NCBI GenBank assembly: GCA_007922195.1
Contig: ML681964.1
Location: 8,182,213-8,246,212 of the forward strand
Length of the DNA stretch: 64,000 nucleotides
Reading direction: 5' to 3'
DNA from: Podocnemis expansa
Lineage: Eukaryota > Chordata > Testudines > Podocnemididae
The first letter of the stretch is position 1, and every line of letters starts with the position of its first letter. Under the pieces are notes generated by a model that ran no database searches, was not told the origin of the DNA, and was given only the letters and a program-made list of their open reading frames with translations. Position numbers and translations under genes: made by a program. Below are positions 1 through 12,400 of this stretch, piece by piece.

Positions 1-1249
1 GATTTACCAAGGGTAAATCATGCCTGACCAACCTCATCGCCTTCTATCATGAGATGACTGGATTTGTGGATGCGGGAAGAGCCGTTGATGTGATATACCT
101 TGACTTTAGCAAGGCTTTTGATACGGTTTCCCACAGCATTCTCATTGGCAAATTAAGGAAGTATGGGTTAGATGCGTGGACTGTAAGGTGGATAGAAAAC
201 TGGCTAGAACAACGGTTTCAGCGTGTAGGAATCAATGGCTCCATGTCAAGTTGGCAGGCAGTAACAAGTGGTGTGCCCCAGGGGTCGGTCCTGGGGCCAG
301 TTCTGTTCAATGTTTTCATTAATGATCTGGATGATGGGATAGATTGCACACTTAGTAAGTTTGCAGATGATACCAAACTGGGGGGAACAGTAGACACCCT
401 AGAGGGCAGAGACAGGATTCAGGGAGACCTAGACAAACTGGAGCAGTGGGCCAAGAGGAATCTCATGAGGTTCAACAAGGATAAGTGTAAAATCCTGCAC
501 TTGGGACGAAAAAACCCCATGTACTGCTACAGGCTGGGGAGTGAGCAGTTAAATATCAGGGCTGGAGAAAAGGACCTGGGAGTCATGGTGGATGGGAAGC
601 TAGATATGAGTCAGCAGTGTGCTCTTGCTGCCAAAAAGGCCAATGGCATACTGGGCTGCATCAGAAGAAGTGTTACCAGCAGATCGAGGGATGTGATCAT
701 TCCCCTCTATTCTGCACTAGTGAGGCCACATCTGGAATACTGTGTCCAGTTTTGGGCTCCCCACTACAAAAAGGACATGGACAAATTAGAGAGAGTCCAG
801 AGGAGGGCAACCGAAATGATCAAAGGGCTGGAGCACAAGCCCTATGAAGAAAGACTGAAGGAACTAGGCTTATTTAGCTTGCAGAAGAGAAGACTGAGGG
901 GGGATTTGATAGCAACCTTCAACTACTTGAAGGGTTGCTCCAAGGAGGAGGGAGCTCGACTGTTCTCGGTAGTAACAGAGGGCAGAACGAGAAGCAATGG
1001 CTTCAAGTTACAGCTGGGGCGGTCCAGGCTGGATATTAGGAAAAACTTCCTTACTAGGCGAGTGGTGAAGCATTGGAGTAAGTTGCCTAGGGAGGTGGTG
1101 GAATCTCCATCTCTGGAGGTGTTCAAGTCCCAGCTGGACAAAACACTGACTGGGATGATCTAATGGGAGTGGTCCTGCTTTTTTTGGCAGGGGGTTGGAC
1201 TAGATGACCTCGTGGGGTCCCTTCCAACCCTATGATTCTATGATTCTAA
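1..1249 (+). mobile_element. CR1 LINE, 3' part with intact 3' terminus
   Basis: The element contains the open frame ending at 1163 and a short 3' UTR. It finishes with the CR1 hallmark: GGTTGGACTAGATGACCT near 1194, then CCAACCCTATGATTC and a terminal repeat of the ATTCTATG type at 1231-1249. It has no poly(A), as expected of CR1. It abuts older CR1 sequence, so it appears to have inserted into or beside that copy. The left end is cut by the window. Confidence 0.95.
3..1163 (+). CDS. CR1 LINE ORF2, C-terminal half of reverse transcriptase (open, 5' end outside window)
   Basis: This is the reverse transcriptase of a CR1 non-LTR retrotransposon, which copies CR1 RNA at a nicked target. The frame is open from base 3, ahead of the first ATG at 54, so the true start lies left of the window. 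The first residues read [11 protein letters not shown]. They are followed by the palm motifs [27 protein letters not shown] and the catalytic FADDTKLGG, then the thumb and C-terminal region with LEYCVQFW and ERVQRRA. The frame ends at TAA 1161-1163, and the 3' UTR follows directly. No stop or frameshift is visible, unlike every other CR1 copy here. It is probably a young copy, although activity depends on the unseen 5' part. CR1 assignment is near certain. Confidence 0.95.
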   Translation, partial: FTKGKSCLTNLIAFYHEMTGFVDAGRAVDVIYLDFSKAFDTVSHSILIGKLRKYGLDAWTVRWIENWLEQRFQRVGINGSMSSWQAVTSGVPQGSVLGPVLFNVFINDLDDGIDCTLSKFADDTKLGGTVDTLEGRDRIQGDLDKLEQWAKRNLMRFNKDKCKILHLGRKNPMYCYRLGSEQLNIRAGEKDLGVMVDGKLDMSQQCALAAKKANGILGCIRRSVTSRSRDVIIPLYSALVRPHLEYCVQFWAPHYKKDMDKLERVQRRATEMIKGLEHKPYEERLKELGLFSLQKRRLRGDLIATFNYLKGCSKEEGARLFSVVTEGRTRSNGFKLQLGRSRLDIRKNFLTRRVVKHWSKLPREVVESPSLEVFKSQLDKTLTGMI

Positions 1250-2115
1250 ATCAATCTCTGTACCAAAAGACTGAAAGATTGAGAACGTAATGCTAATTTT
1301 TAAAAAGGGTTCCAGAGAATATCCTAGCAAATATAGTCCAATGAGCCTAACTACAATGCAATGAACGTGGTAGAAACAATAGTAAAATACAGGGGCGTCG
1401 CTGGGTGGGGGACAGATCCGGGGCACTGGCCCAAGCCCTGCCTCCAGCATGTAGTCCACGCCCCCCGGGCCAGGGACAGGGCCAGGCGCTGCTGTGCCGC
1501 CACTGGCGGCTAGGTCCCACATCCCCGGCTGGGGACAGGGCCGCCAGAGGCCAGGCCCTGGATGGGGATGGGGCCGCCGCGGCAGGACCCCGGATCCCCG
1601 GCCGGGAACGGGGCCTCCGTGGCCACAGGCAGCCGGGCTCCAGATCCCTGGCTGGGGACGCGGCTGCGGGCAGCCGGGCCCCAGATCCCTGGCTAGTGAT
1701 GTGGCTGCGGGTGGACGGGGCCGCCGTGGCTGCTGGCGGCTGCGCTCTGGATATCTGGGCCGATTGGGCCGGAGATCCAGGGCTCTGGCGCTGAGGTTCA
1801 GGGCACGTGCCCCGGAGTGCCCAGTGCCAGCAACGCCCTTGGTAAAAGGTAGAATTATCATACACACAGAAAAACACTATTTGTTGGGAATCAACATGTC
1901 TTTTGAATTGGGGGGGGGGGGTCATGCTGCCTCAAACTCTCTTAATTCTTGGAATTATTCAACAAGCAAATGGATAAAGGTGATTCATTCAATAAAATTC
2001 ACTAGGATTTTCCGAAAGCCTTAACAAGATCTCTTGCCCATGGCTCTTAAACGAAGGTAGTAATAAGCAGTTTTGACAATGTAGAGAGGTAAATAGGGTG
2101 GTTCCCATCAATTAT
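1250..2115 (+). mobile_element. Old decayed CR1 LINE fragment, split by a hAT-like element
   Basis: Translated with gaps, 1280-1350 reads like the CR1 RT start (ENVMLIFKKGSR followed by a PMSLT-like string). The sequence resumes after the insertion at 1842 with IIRHT, an SCLTNL-like region near 1920 and a degraded LDFSKAF equivalent near 2000. It ends near 2115 at a VNSGVPQGS-like remnant. There are many stops and frameshifts, so it is much older than the CR1 to its left. The two halves join in sense across the transposon at 1390-1841, which supports a single original copy. Confidence 0.7.
1390..1841. mobile_element. Non-autonomous hAT-like DNA transposon (452 bp, GC-rich) inside old CR1
   Basis: The left end CAGGGGCGTCGCTGG and the complement of the right end CAAGGGCGTTGCTGG form terminal inverted repeats. 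The flanks GTAAAATA (1382-1389) and GTAAAAGG (1842-1849) match at 6 of 8 bases, as expected of a decayed 8-bp hAT target duplication. The interior is GC-rich and carries no transposase; the apparent frames across it on both strands are low-complexity Pro/Gly/Arg strings. A related copy in the other orientation lies at 49759-50073. Confidence 0.75.
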
Positions 2116-2139
2116 CTGTCACTAAAATGAAAATAAGGC

Positions 2140-2362
2140 TTCTTTCTTACTTCCAGCCACTCTCCATTTTGTCTGTATAGTTTATTTAGATTCTTTCCTG
2201 TACACACTAGCCCTTGTCTTAATGACTTCATTAGGACTTCATTCATCTGATAAAGTGGGTTAGAGTCCACAGAAGCTTATGCCCAAAGAGATCCTTTAGG
2301 TTTTAAAGTGCCACAGGATTCTCATTGTTTTTGCTGTACACAGACTAACATGAATATCTTTC
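2140..2362 (+). mobile_element. Penelope-like element 3' tail (orphan)
   Basis: This matches the 3' end of the PLE at 17060-17215: a degraded CATCTGATAAAGTGGG, then AGAAGCTTATGCCCAAAG, GTGCCACAGGATTCTCA and ACACAGACTAACA. No coding part remains. The hammerhead-like core is broken (CTGATAA, and GAAA is shifted to AGAA). It lies directly after the old CR1. Confidence 0.75.
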
Positions 2363-5300
2363 TGGAAATTTTTGTTAGGACTATTTGCCTGCTTAATGTT
2401 AAGCATCTGGGTAACTATGGAACCAGCATCTTGGGTTGTAAACTACATGGCCCAGAGTCTATCTCTGTATTTCTACAGTACTGGGCACAATAGGTTCCTG
2501 ACCTTGCTTGGAGCTTCTAAGCACTACTGTAATAAAACCAATGAATTATATAGATAATGAAAGCTTCTTTATGATTTATATCCTGGCAATGTCAGGTTAA
2601 ATCAACTTTGCATTAACTGCTGTGTATATCTTTGATGAGAAATTGCCAGATTATTTAAAACTGATTCTGATCCTGCAGATGTTGAATGATCATTGTAAGT
2701 GATAAGTATTGTCACCTACTGGGGGATTCAGGCCAGGTAACATCATTCATTTGACTAAATAATATTCTTGATAAATAGTCCTGATTCCACTATATACCTT
2801 TTATTATTGCTTTTCATTTGCTGGTTTGCACAGATGGCTGTTGAACACTTGTATGAGAGGACAGAAAAACATCCATTTTAAGTTATTGGGATGCAGTCCA
2901 TACAGTAAATGCTTGGTTAGAGTTACATTTTTTTCCTCCATGAATCATTAAATAGTTTAATAATCTAATGATTTCTCAATAGAATGATAAGTTCCCCCCT
3001 AAGTTTGATATACAGCTCTGTACAATCCATTAACATAAATTGACTTTCAATAAACCTAAGCAGTTGAGTCCCTATGGGGACTGCAGAAGCAGAATATTTT
3101 CTGTTGTAACTTTGTGCCACACAGTCAGATAATCTACTTTGATTGCAAGTATTACTCACTCTATTTGCATTTAGTGGTATGTCATTTGCAAATCAAGCCC
3201 GCTGTGGTCATGGAGTTTTCTGTTCTGATATTGTTATTGAATTTCCTTGTACTAGTTCCGTTTTCTGGTTTATTTCTGGCATATTTTTATTGATTATGCA
3301 AACTTAGTTCCAGCCAGAAAATTCAGCGCTACCCAGCAGTGCTCAGACTGATTCCTAGAGAAGGCTTGCAGTGTCTGATGAGAAAGGAAGTGAAGCAAAA
3401 TAAACCGCATGCATGGGTACTCTACATATACTATAAATGGAATGAGGGGTGTATACAACACTGTGTCTATATATTTATTTCTCTCATTATTTTATTAATA
3501 CACGCTAACATTAATTCAGAATTCAATCTCCGTGGCTTCTGTTTGGATAATTTTCTGCTTTTATCCTAAACGGAAAATATTTATGCTGTGGATAATGCCA
3601 TAATAGGCATTCAGATACCCCGGTGATGGGCACAGTGTAAGATCCTAGGCAGATTGTGAGATATGTATAATTGCTTATATACAGAACAAAATACATTCTG
3701 AGATACTCATGTGACACATAAACGTTCCCACTGGGTGATGTTCACCAGAATGAGATGCAAATAAAAAAAGGTTAATAAAGTGGGCTCAGGAAAGACTTAG
3801 TTCCATCAAAGTAATGAGTTGGAGTGGAGCAGAAAGCACTTCAAGGTGATGTGACTTAATCTGAGACATCCGTTCTCTTAAGCATGTATCAGAGTGTATT
3901 CATTTACTGGTTTAAAGAACATGTTGAAGCAGAGGTTCTGAAGGTCTGCCTAAAGCAGCAAAATCATTGCCATTCTGTTCTTATAAAAATCATATTTGGA
4001 AACAATGAGTTGTAACGATATTCATGATCATTAATATGTATAATAATTACAGTTTTGATGCAATCTTTAAATACCTGACATGGAAAGTATTTGCTAAATA
4101 GTATCTGATGTGGATGCACAAAAGACTCATGGTTTAATTGTCCAGCATGAAATAAGCTTTGCTGTCTTTTAAGAACTAGAAACCACAGTACTAAAACAGT
4201 CCCACCTGAAGAACTAAGTGTCCTCAAGACCAGCAATTAATTTGTCCATAGCATAACACTTACAAACAAGTACCCAAATATTTCCTTAAAACACTTAAGG
4301 GAGGGATCTCAAATAATTTGCATCTGCTTTAGTCCTAAGGAGAAATTCTTTCCTAGAATTGGCTCCTTTGAGAACTCCTTTCCTAGAATGGGCTCATCCT
4401 GAACAAAGGAATCATTTATTTGTAATTAATTTGATTTTAAATATGTCAACTCTAAAAAAGAACAGTGACCCAGATTCTCAGCCATGCCAAATATTTGTTG
4501 CATGCTGCTGGTGGAGAGCTGTTTATTTTCTAGTACTTTTGTCCCATACAGTTAGAGCATGCTTAGGGCTCCTCTAAAATATGTTGTCTGTCTATGTGCC
4601 TTAAGGCATGGATGTGAGCCAGAGGTAGTGAGCTGCAGCAACATTTCAACCAGATGTCCCATGCCTGTGGCTATGAGTGGAGTTGTAGAGAAGGCTGTAA
4701 TGTCAGCTAAGCACTCATGCTTGAAAAGGAATTCTGACCTCCACAGAGTTGTTGGCCACAGTCTACCGCAAAGGAGCCAACAGGTATAGAGGAAAATCAC
4801 AACTTTGTGCAAGACCAGAGAAGATGGTGAAGGGATGTAAGAAAATGGATTGTTCTCTCAGTCACAGAAATTAGCAACTGAGAAATAGAAATGACTTTCT
4901 GTTCACATCCAGGCTTCTTTATTGATTTTTCTTTTTTTAATGTGATTTTTTTTATATATGAATGTGCTGTGTATCTCTTATCAGCTGGATGCAGCTTTGG
5001 TTGCTTTGGCACTTTATGATGTTCTTGACATCATTCATAGAGGTGTTGAGTTAAAGCTAAACAGTTTTCTTCACCTAAATAAAAATGTGACAATCTTAGA
5101 GCTGAATTTAAGACCTAGTATCACATCTTCAGAAGTATTTTGGAACTCTTCTTTTAACAAGTGACTAAGGTGAGCTCATATCCAATGGTTACTATTAATA
5201 TAGAAGTAAATAGTCCACAGGTAAATGGGTTCTTTCTAACTGCTATCAGACATGTAGAAGCTGATAGCATATATGAAAAGGCCAGATTCATTGATTTTGG

Positions 5301-6141
5301 TGCAGGAGAATGTAAACACTCTCTCCTTGTGGCAGTTATTCTTTCTGCACCTGTGAAACAGAGGGCAAGTTGAATTATCCATTATAGGAGGCTTTTCACC
5401 TTCCTCTATTGCATCTGGTCTGAATCATCAGTGAAGACAGTGCACTGGACTTAATGGACACAGGTCTAACCAGTTCTCAACATTATGCTGTTGCGTTGAA
5501 CTTGCTGCTGGGAAAGTTGCAGTTGTTTGAGCATATGGCTGGAGTTCATTGCTCCTCTGAGAAGAGACTGCTGAAATATATTCTGAATTAGCACATTTCC
5601 TGATTGGCCTGGCCTTGCTACTTGTGTAGGAGATTGTGTAGGGCTGCTACTGATCTGGTGTAGGGGAATTTCTGACCATTATCCACAACTGCAACTTTCC
5701 ACCTTTGGGAGTTCTCCTGGGGCCCTCTTCTAAGGCACACACATTTTCCTTCTTCAGCTTACCATGCTCCTATTATCTCCTCCTGACAACAACTCTGAAT
5801 GGAGGCAGCATCTCACACCCACTGCTGATAGCAGTTGAGAGAGAGGTGGTCTGTTTGCTCCTTTTCTATACTCTTCATGAACTTTTACATTCCACAAAAC
5901 ACACGACCTAGAATATGTGCTTTTTGAAGTAATGGGGCTCAGTGCACAGTAAGGAGGAAGCCAACAGACCTGACCTGGTAAACACCAGCACCATGTCGTC
6001 TTTCAAAGGATTCAGGGTGAATGGGTGCAGTGTGTTTGTGGGAGAAGTGGAGAACAGGGGAGTTAACAGTATGTTGGCTTCCTGGTTGGGGAGAGAGCAA
6101 GGTCTCGGGGAGAGACCAATTAGAAATGTCTCAAGGAACAA
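2363..6141. other. AT-rich stretch without recognised genes
   Basis: I see no coding signal, RNA gene or classified repeat here. Reading frames are short (90 codons or fewer) and have no recognisable motif. A modestly GC-richer patch at 4560-4815 has overlapping frames on both strands, but I recognise nothing in it. Confidence 0.5.
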
Positions 6142-6289
6142 AAAAAACGAGAGTCCTCTGGTACCTTAAAGACTAACAAATGTCTTTGGGCATAAGCTTT
6201 CATGGGTTCCCACCCACTTAACCACCCATGAAAGCTTATGCCCAAAGACATTTGTTAGTCTTTAAGGTGACATGGGACTCTCGTTTTTT
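6142..6289. repeat. Palindrome of two inverted PLE tails
   Basis: The left arm 6142-6206 is the reverse complement of the right arm 6224-6289, apart from a few mismatches and a small gap, with a spacer of about 17 bases. Each arm carries the PLE tail words CATGAAAGCTTATGCCCAAA, TTTGTTAGTCTTTAAGGT and GGGACTCTCGTTTTTT. The CTGATGA part of the ribozyme core is absent from both arms. The structure would fold into a nearly perfect hairpin. Confidence 0.85.
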
Positions 6290-9070
6290 CTCTACGCTGA
6301 TTGACACAGGAACCCTTCTGGGACTTCTCAAGGAATAGCTTCTATAGGAAGATGATAATAGCTTTTAGGCTTGTGACTGAAGGAGGAGGAAACATAAGAA
6401 GGAAGAAAAGAACAGTAAACCAGCTAGGTGTGTCCTTCTTTAATAAAACTTTTCCAGTTCAACTGATTTGCCCCAGCTCAGAATAACTATGTAACTGCTA
6501 CTACAAACCTGAGGCTACAGGAGCTTCTTTCCCTGGCTTTTCCAAAGGTTGATGAATTTTTGTCCACATAACAGCATAAATCTGCCAAAGCTCTCTCTTT
6601 TGCGGGAAGAAAGTCATGTCTACTCCCTAATGAGCTTGATGAACACTGTTCGTTGAAAAATTTTCATTATTTGCTTTTTGGCTTGAAATTAGGTTACTGA
6701 CCTGCACAAAAACAGGGATTAGATACTTGAAGAATTAGGAAGTAGTCTAATTTACTTTTAATGAGCTAATGAATCTTGATTGTGCTTTGGATAGGTTGTT
6801 GATTATTATTATTTTTTTTTTGGAAAAACATATACAATAATGACAATTTAAGAATTTACTCTTTAATTTTTACTATATGGCCACATCTTTCTCTAAAAGA
6901 TAGCAAGTAGTATAAAGAAATCTTGTCAACTCTTCTACAGAACTGTAGTATCTACAACAGTGAATAGACATCGATGTGCAAATTAAACAAATTAGTCATG
7001 TGTTAAAAAAGGCAATCAATAAACCTGGGAAATAACATGCCAGCATAAATTGTGGCATATAAAATTAAAAAAAAATGTTATTGTACACATGATAAATATG
7101 TTTCTAAATTATATTGTGCATTACAATGTATTGGGCAGTGAGGGTATTTTATTTAAATTTAGGGTCACTTTTATTTCTCTGCGCATGTGTTTGTATGACT
7201 TCCAATGACTGCCTGTTCTTTAGAAAATGAAATAACAAAAATCACTTCCTTCCCAGTCTGTAGGAGAAATAGCTTACTATGTATAGGTTTTTGCTTGGTT
7301 CATTGTATTAGTTTGTTCTTTTAGTTATGTTTCCATATGATTTTTTTGGGTGTGTCAAAGTGTAGAGTGATTGTTGTCTAAGAAATCAAAACTGTATTTA
7401 AATATGGGATCATTATTAGGCATTGCAGGAATGAATTCCATGGTCTAGGTTAGCTCTTCAATTGCAGCTAAGAAAGTGGTGTTTTGTATGTTTGTTTTTA
7501 TCTTGGAGTGACTCATGCCCATGTGCTATCCTGAAGTTAAAAAAAAAAAAATACAGTAAAGACAAGGCACTTTAGTTTTACCTGTGCTGACTTCACCTGG
7601 TTATCTCCAGGTAAAACTTGAGCACCCTTTCATCACTGTGGTTTTTCTCCTTTTCACCTTAGCTCATGCCCCAAGGAAAAAGAAAACCTTTTGGCAATGA
7701 AGAAAATGCCTTAGGAAAAGGAAGTTAGATGCTGAGTGGCAGTTTGTGAGGCCTCTAATGTCAAGTGCTGATAATTTATATAATGTCAGCAAGATGATTG
7801 CATGTTCTAAAGTGAGTGATAGATTCTCCTCTTCTGAAGAGGTGTTGGCAATCTCTCTGGCACCTCAAGTTGCTTGTATTCTCTTTTACCATCCATATAA
7901 ACAAAGTGATGATGGGCCTTCTAATTTGTCAAGTTTAGCCAGGCTGCAGGAGGACTAGCTTTGTACGGGACAGCCAGAGGGCAAACTGCAAGCAAAAAGA
8001 ATCAGAGTTGAAGGACTGTACAGTTAAAAACAATCCCACTCACTCTACTTTTGATTTACTTCAGCTTGGTATGGAAACTTCATCTGTACTTTTGAATTGC
8101 CAGTGATGCTAAGTCATTTTTTCTTATAGTTAGAGTTAATTTTGTACTCGATTGATTTCTCTGAATCATTACCCTTCACTGATAGTTGCCATTGCCACAT
8201 TTGTGTTCATGTTAATTATAGGATACATCAAGAGATTTACTTCTGTCTCAATTCCTGCTGACGGTCACATTTCACCATGTAAATAGAACAATTAAAAATT
8301 CACAGAGAGGCATAACTGAATAATGTACATGTAGCAATGGTTTACACAACTAAAAGTGTTATGTTGCCTAGAGCGTAAATGTCTTCTATCTTGCCTCTAA
8401 AATAGTCTTGTAGGTTAAGTATTTAGTATAGTATTATTTATCTGTTTTCACGATGTGACTCTGCTAATCTCTTACTCTATGCTAGCCACTCTGCTTTTAT
8501 AAGACTTAATTTTGCTCTTGGGTGAGTTGATGTGAAATCCGCTTAGCATGTCAGCTGCCATATAATTGCCTGACTATTAACTCAAGGTCCATCAAGGACC
8601 AGAACAGGTTTCAGTTGGAGGTGAGGAATACAAAATTTACCTGTGCTAACAGGAAGGGAGTTTAGATGGCATTGCTGTCACTGGATCCAAACTTTCTTAC
8701 AGTTAAATGATCCCCAAAGGATCTCAGAGATTGTTCCTGACCTAAATGTTATACTGCTTAGATTGTCTTTGTAAATGCCAAATGTCATCTTGTGTCTGGA
8801 CGGATTTGATTTGTAATTAAAACTGGTTGGAAAATTCTGAAAATTTCAAAATCCAAGTGAAAACTGGAAAGACAGAAATGCTCAAAACTAGTTTCCATTT
8901 TTGAATGAAGTATATTAATATTTGTTGACCAGGTCAAAATACACACACACATAATTTGCTTATATTTTTCAACACTCAGGTTTATGATTTAAAAAAAAAA
9001 CTCGAATAACTTTGCATTATTATTTAGTTGTTTTGTGATAGTGTCGTGGACCTCATGAGTGAGGTGCCAC
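6290..9070. other. AT-rich stretch without recognised genes
   Basis: Nothing is recognisable as a gene or classified repeat. There are only short homopolymer runs (poly-T near 6810, poly-A near 7540 and 8990) and a small CA run near 8941. Confidence 0.5.
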
Positions 9071-9073
9071 ATA

Positions 9074-9424
9074 GGCTGTGTTTGCACAGCACTCTTATTT
9101 CGAAACAACAGAGGTTGTTTCGAAATAAGAAATACCCTGTTCACACGACACACAGTAGTTTCGAAACAACGGCGTTGTTTCGAAACAACTTAAACCCCAT
9201 GTGGGGACAAAACAATGCCATCCGAACATGTTGTTTCGAAACAACAGTGACTTGTTTCAAAATAACTGTTGCCTGAAACTGCTATTTCACTTTCAGCTTT
9301 TTTCCTTAATTTGAATTAACAAACTGTTAATTCGAATTAAGTTATTTCGAAATAAGGCATTATTTCGATAGAAGTTGCTTCGACACAACTTGTATCAAAA
9401 TAATGCCTGTGTGTAAACACAGCC
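9074..9424. mobile_element. MITE with 28-base inverted ends and repeated TTTCGAAA palindromes
   Basis: The ends GGCTGTGTTTGCACA and (complement of the right end) GGCTGTGTTTACACA are inverted repeats that continue into TTATTTYG. Both flanks carry ATA (9071-9073 and 9425-9427), a possible 3-bp target duplication. Inside, GTTGTTTCGAAACAAC occurs at several positions together with TTATTTCGAAATAA and TTAATTCGAATTAA. It has no coding capacity; the apparent 82-residue frame at 9028 is chance. The 3-bp duplication hints at a Harbinger-type element, but the family is not settled. Confidence 0.75.
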
Positions 9425-9427
9425 ATA

Positions 9428-12400
9428 TAGACACAAACATAAGTGAATAGTTTTCTGCCACAGAATGTGTACAATTTAATTCTAAGTCTTGACCATAACG
9501 TGTAACAAACAATATGCACAACTGGGGAGATAGAAGGTGGGTAGTAAGAAGTTATGGTTTCAGAGGCTAGTTCTGTATTTAACTTAAGCCATTTTTAAAG
9601 GAACATGCCTGTATTTAGTCAAATTCAGCAGAGCATGTAAGCAGAGACTTAAAGTTAAGCATGTGGTTAAATGCTTTGCTGAGTATGGATGGAGGGCACT
9701 GAAATCTCTTCTATTTCAGTGTATAGGTCTTAAGTACATTAAACATGTGCTTGAGCATATTGCTGAATTCAAACCCAGTCTGCGTGCTTGTGAATTTTAA
9801 GGTGAGAGTCCTCATGGACTAGTGCTAGATAAGCTACTAACAAGTTCTTTTCCCTCTCTCTTACATGGCAATGCACCTTATTCCTGATCTCTGCTCAAGT
9901 ATCTCTACTATGACAATGACACAGAGACTGTCTTGAGAACAAATTACTAGTTGTGCCAGAATGATGCCTAGGTCTGACTGTAACTGGAAACTAGATTTTG
10001 TTTAGGGCTGTATTTCATTCATGTGTTTATAGCCCTTTCCACCACTTTTCTGGGGAAGTAATTACTGATGCTAAATAATAGATCAATATATGAATGAACA
10101 TCAGCAGGGAGAAAAGACTGTCTTTCTGCCTGCAGGAAAAATTGCATAAAGGTACAGGGCTATTGTCCATTAGGTTTTGCAGGTCTCTCTCCCACCCAAA
10201 CACACACAGATATATAACCTCGATCTCCTTTAATGGTGAGAGTCTCATTCCTGAGGTGTAGTTTCGGTCTGCCTGAATGGAGTTCCAGCCATATGGCCTT
10301 ACCTGAATAGGATAATTCCCAGAGGATGTTGAATCTTTTGTTTCAAGGGGGACACTGGGGCAAGCCACAACTTCAGAGAATTATACTTGGGTTGAGAAAA
10401 TGAGCCTCTCATAATGTTGTTTTATGTAAGAGGATGAAGAACCTTGATCTCTGAAATCTTCAGGGACAGTTTTGGGCTACATGTAATTGGAAAGCTAAAG
10501 ACAAGAACTTGCCCTTAAGAAAATGGCTTATTAATATTCATGTTTGAGTTATGGAGCAAGAAAACCAAAAATTTGAATATTTTCCTTCATTTATAACTTT
10601 TCTTATTCAACCAAATTTATTTCTTATTTAGGGCAAACTTGAGTTTATACCTCTAGGGCAATTAGCACAGTGTTATGTCAACTTTTTCTGCAAGTACATT
10701 TTTGACATTGAGTAATTTGCATGCTACTTTCAGTTCCAGTATGTCACACACTGTTGGTGCTCTACTAGATAATGGTTAATTTTAGTTTTATTTTTCCTTC
10801 CTCGATTCAGGCATGTGTGTTTAAAATAGGGCAAACCACACTGGATGTAATAAAATACTAGTTAATCTGACAAGCCTAAACTGTGGTTCAGCTAATGTTT
10901 TTTTCCATCACATTTACATGATAAAATGTTTGGGTAAGTGTCCATTTTTAAAAGATGATTATCTACACTGAACCAAATCTACTGACATTCTGCAGTTGCA
11001 CAGCTGTGAATATATTTGCTGTGTTGGGAACAATGGCATTTAAACTTGGGGGCAATTTAGAAAATCAGCTGTTTATTAAAAGCTCATGAGCAGGAAAAAA
11101 AATGGTCTGAGCTTCCACACAGCTACATAACCCTACTGTCCTGTAGGCTATTGAGTGAAATACTACACAAGATACACAATGTATTTGCTCAGAACAAGCT
11201 CCTAGTGGTCGTTCATATCCTGTTGGCATGATGGTTTCTCTAGGACCATATGAAAGCTATTTTTTTAAAAATAACCCTTTTATACTCAGTGATTAATTTG
11301 GTTTGTAAACCTCTGGGCATTCCAGCTATAGTAGTTCTTCTTAATTTACTGAAAATTGTGTTCATTTCAAAATTTCAGTTATCTTTGAAGTTGATGCAAT
11401 ACTTGTAAGCTACAATCAGAATGATAGTTTTAAGGGAATGTTTATAATGTGTTTTGGTACAATTTTAGATACATGTTGTGATTGCCTTAGAGTGGTAGAA
11501 AATCTGAGGAGGAGACAGTTTAATGCATCATTACTATACTCTTAACTGGTTCAGTTTTAGCTTGATTTTCACCCCCACCTCCATATATAGATGCGGTGTA
11601 TTACAGTAAAAGGTGACTACTAAAGGGGTGAATACATCTATCTCTATTTCTTTCACAGCATTTGCAAAGCAGGTATTTTCATGGGGTATGACTAATTTTT
11701 GTGCTTTACATGTCTATATTATATAGTAAACCTAATATGCTCACTGACTCAAACCAGACATGCAATGTAAACAATACATTGTCTCTGCAAACCATGCTGA
11801 TAGCTCTGAGTGCTTTGCATTATTTATTTGAAAACGTCTGTTTCTTAAATACTGATTTTGACTTTTGTTTAAAAGTGTTAGGAGTCTTCCAGTTGAAATG
11901 CATTTAGAGAAAAGGGAGAACTGCTTACTATAAATTTAAAGCGCCACAATAGAAAATGGTGTCAGTAGGGATGATAGTGAATCAAGTTCTCTGCAGAAAA
12001 GGTAATTGAATCTTCCTAACGAATGGTTGTATCACTCTCTGAATTTCGTTTCCTTTCTCTCACCTCTACCATTTGTATACTGAACATGTAATTCGATTAT
12101 TTCATCCGGAGCAGAATAAGCTACCCAAAAGTGAATATTTATTATTTCAAGTAGCTGGTTCTCTACTCCCAGTAAAATGATTTTGAAATTTACCTAGTAA
12201 CGTGAACATAGAATAATTATGTATTTATTGTGTTAACTAGTAATGGCCCAAGGGAATGCAGTTTGAATCTGGATTCTAAATACCTCAGTTTTGGGGGTTA
12301 TCAGTCCCAGCATTTGCTATAGACATATCTAGTATTAAAGTTTCCTGTTGTTGTTGTTGTTGTTGTTGTTTGTATTAGAGTAATGTCAAGGAACCCCAGT

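Noticed and set aside
1238..2024. Long overlapping frames on both strands (up to 209 codons)
   Set aside because: They lie across the GC-rich hAT-like element and read as Pro/Arg/Gly strings in all frames.
4552..4815. Overlapping frames of 76-86 codons on both strands in a slightly GC-richer patch
   Set aside because: No recognisable motif and no acceptor/donor pair that I can support.
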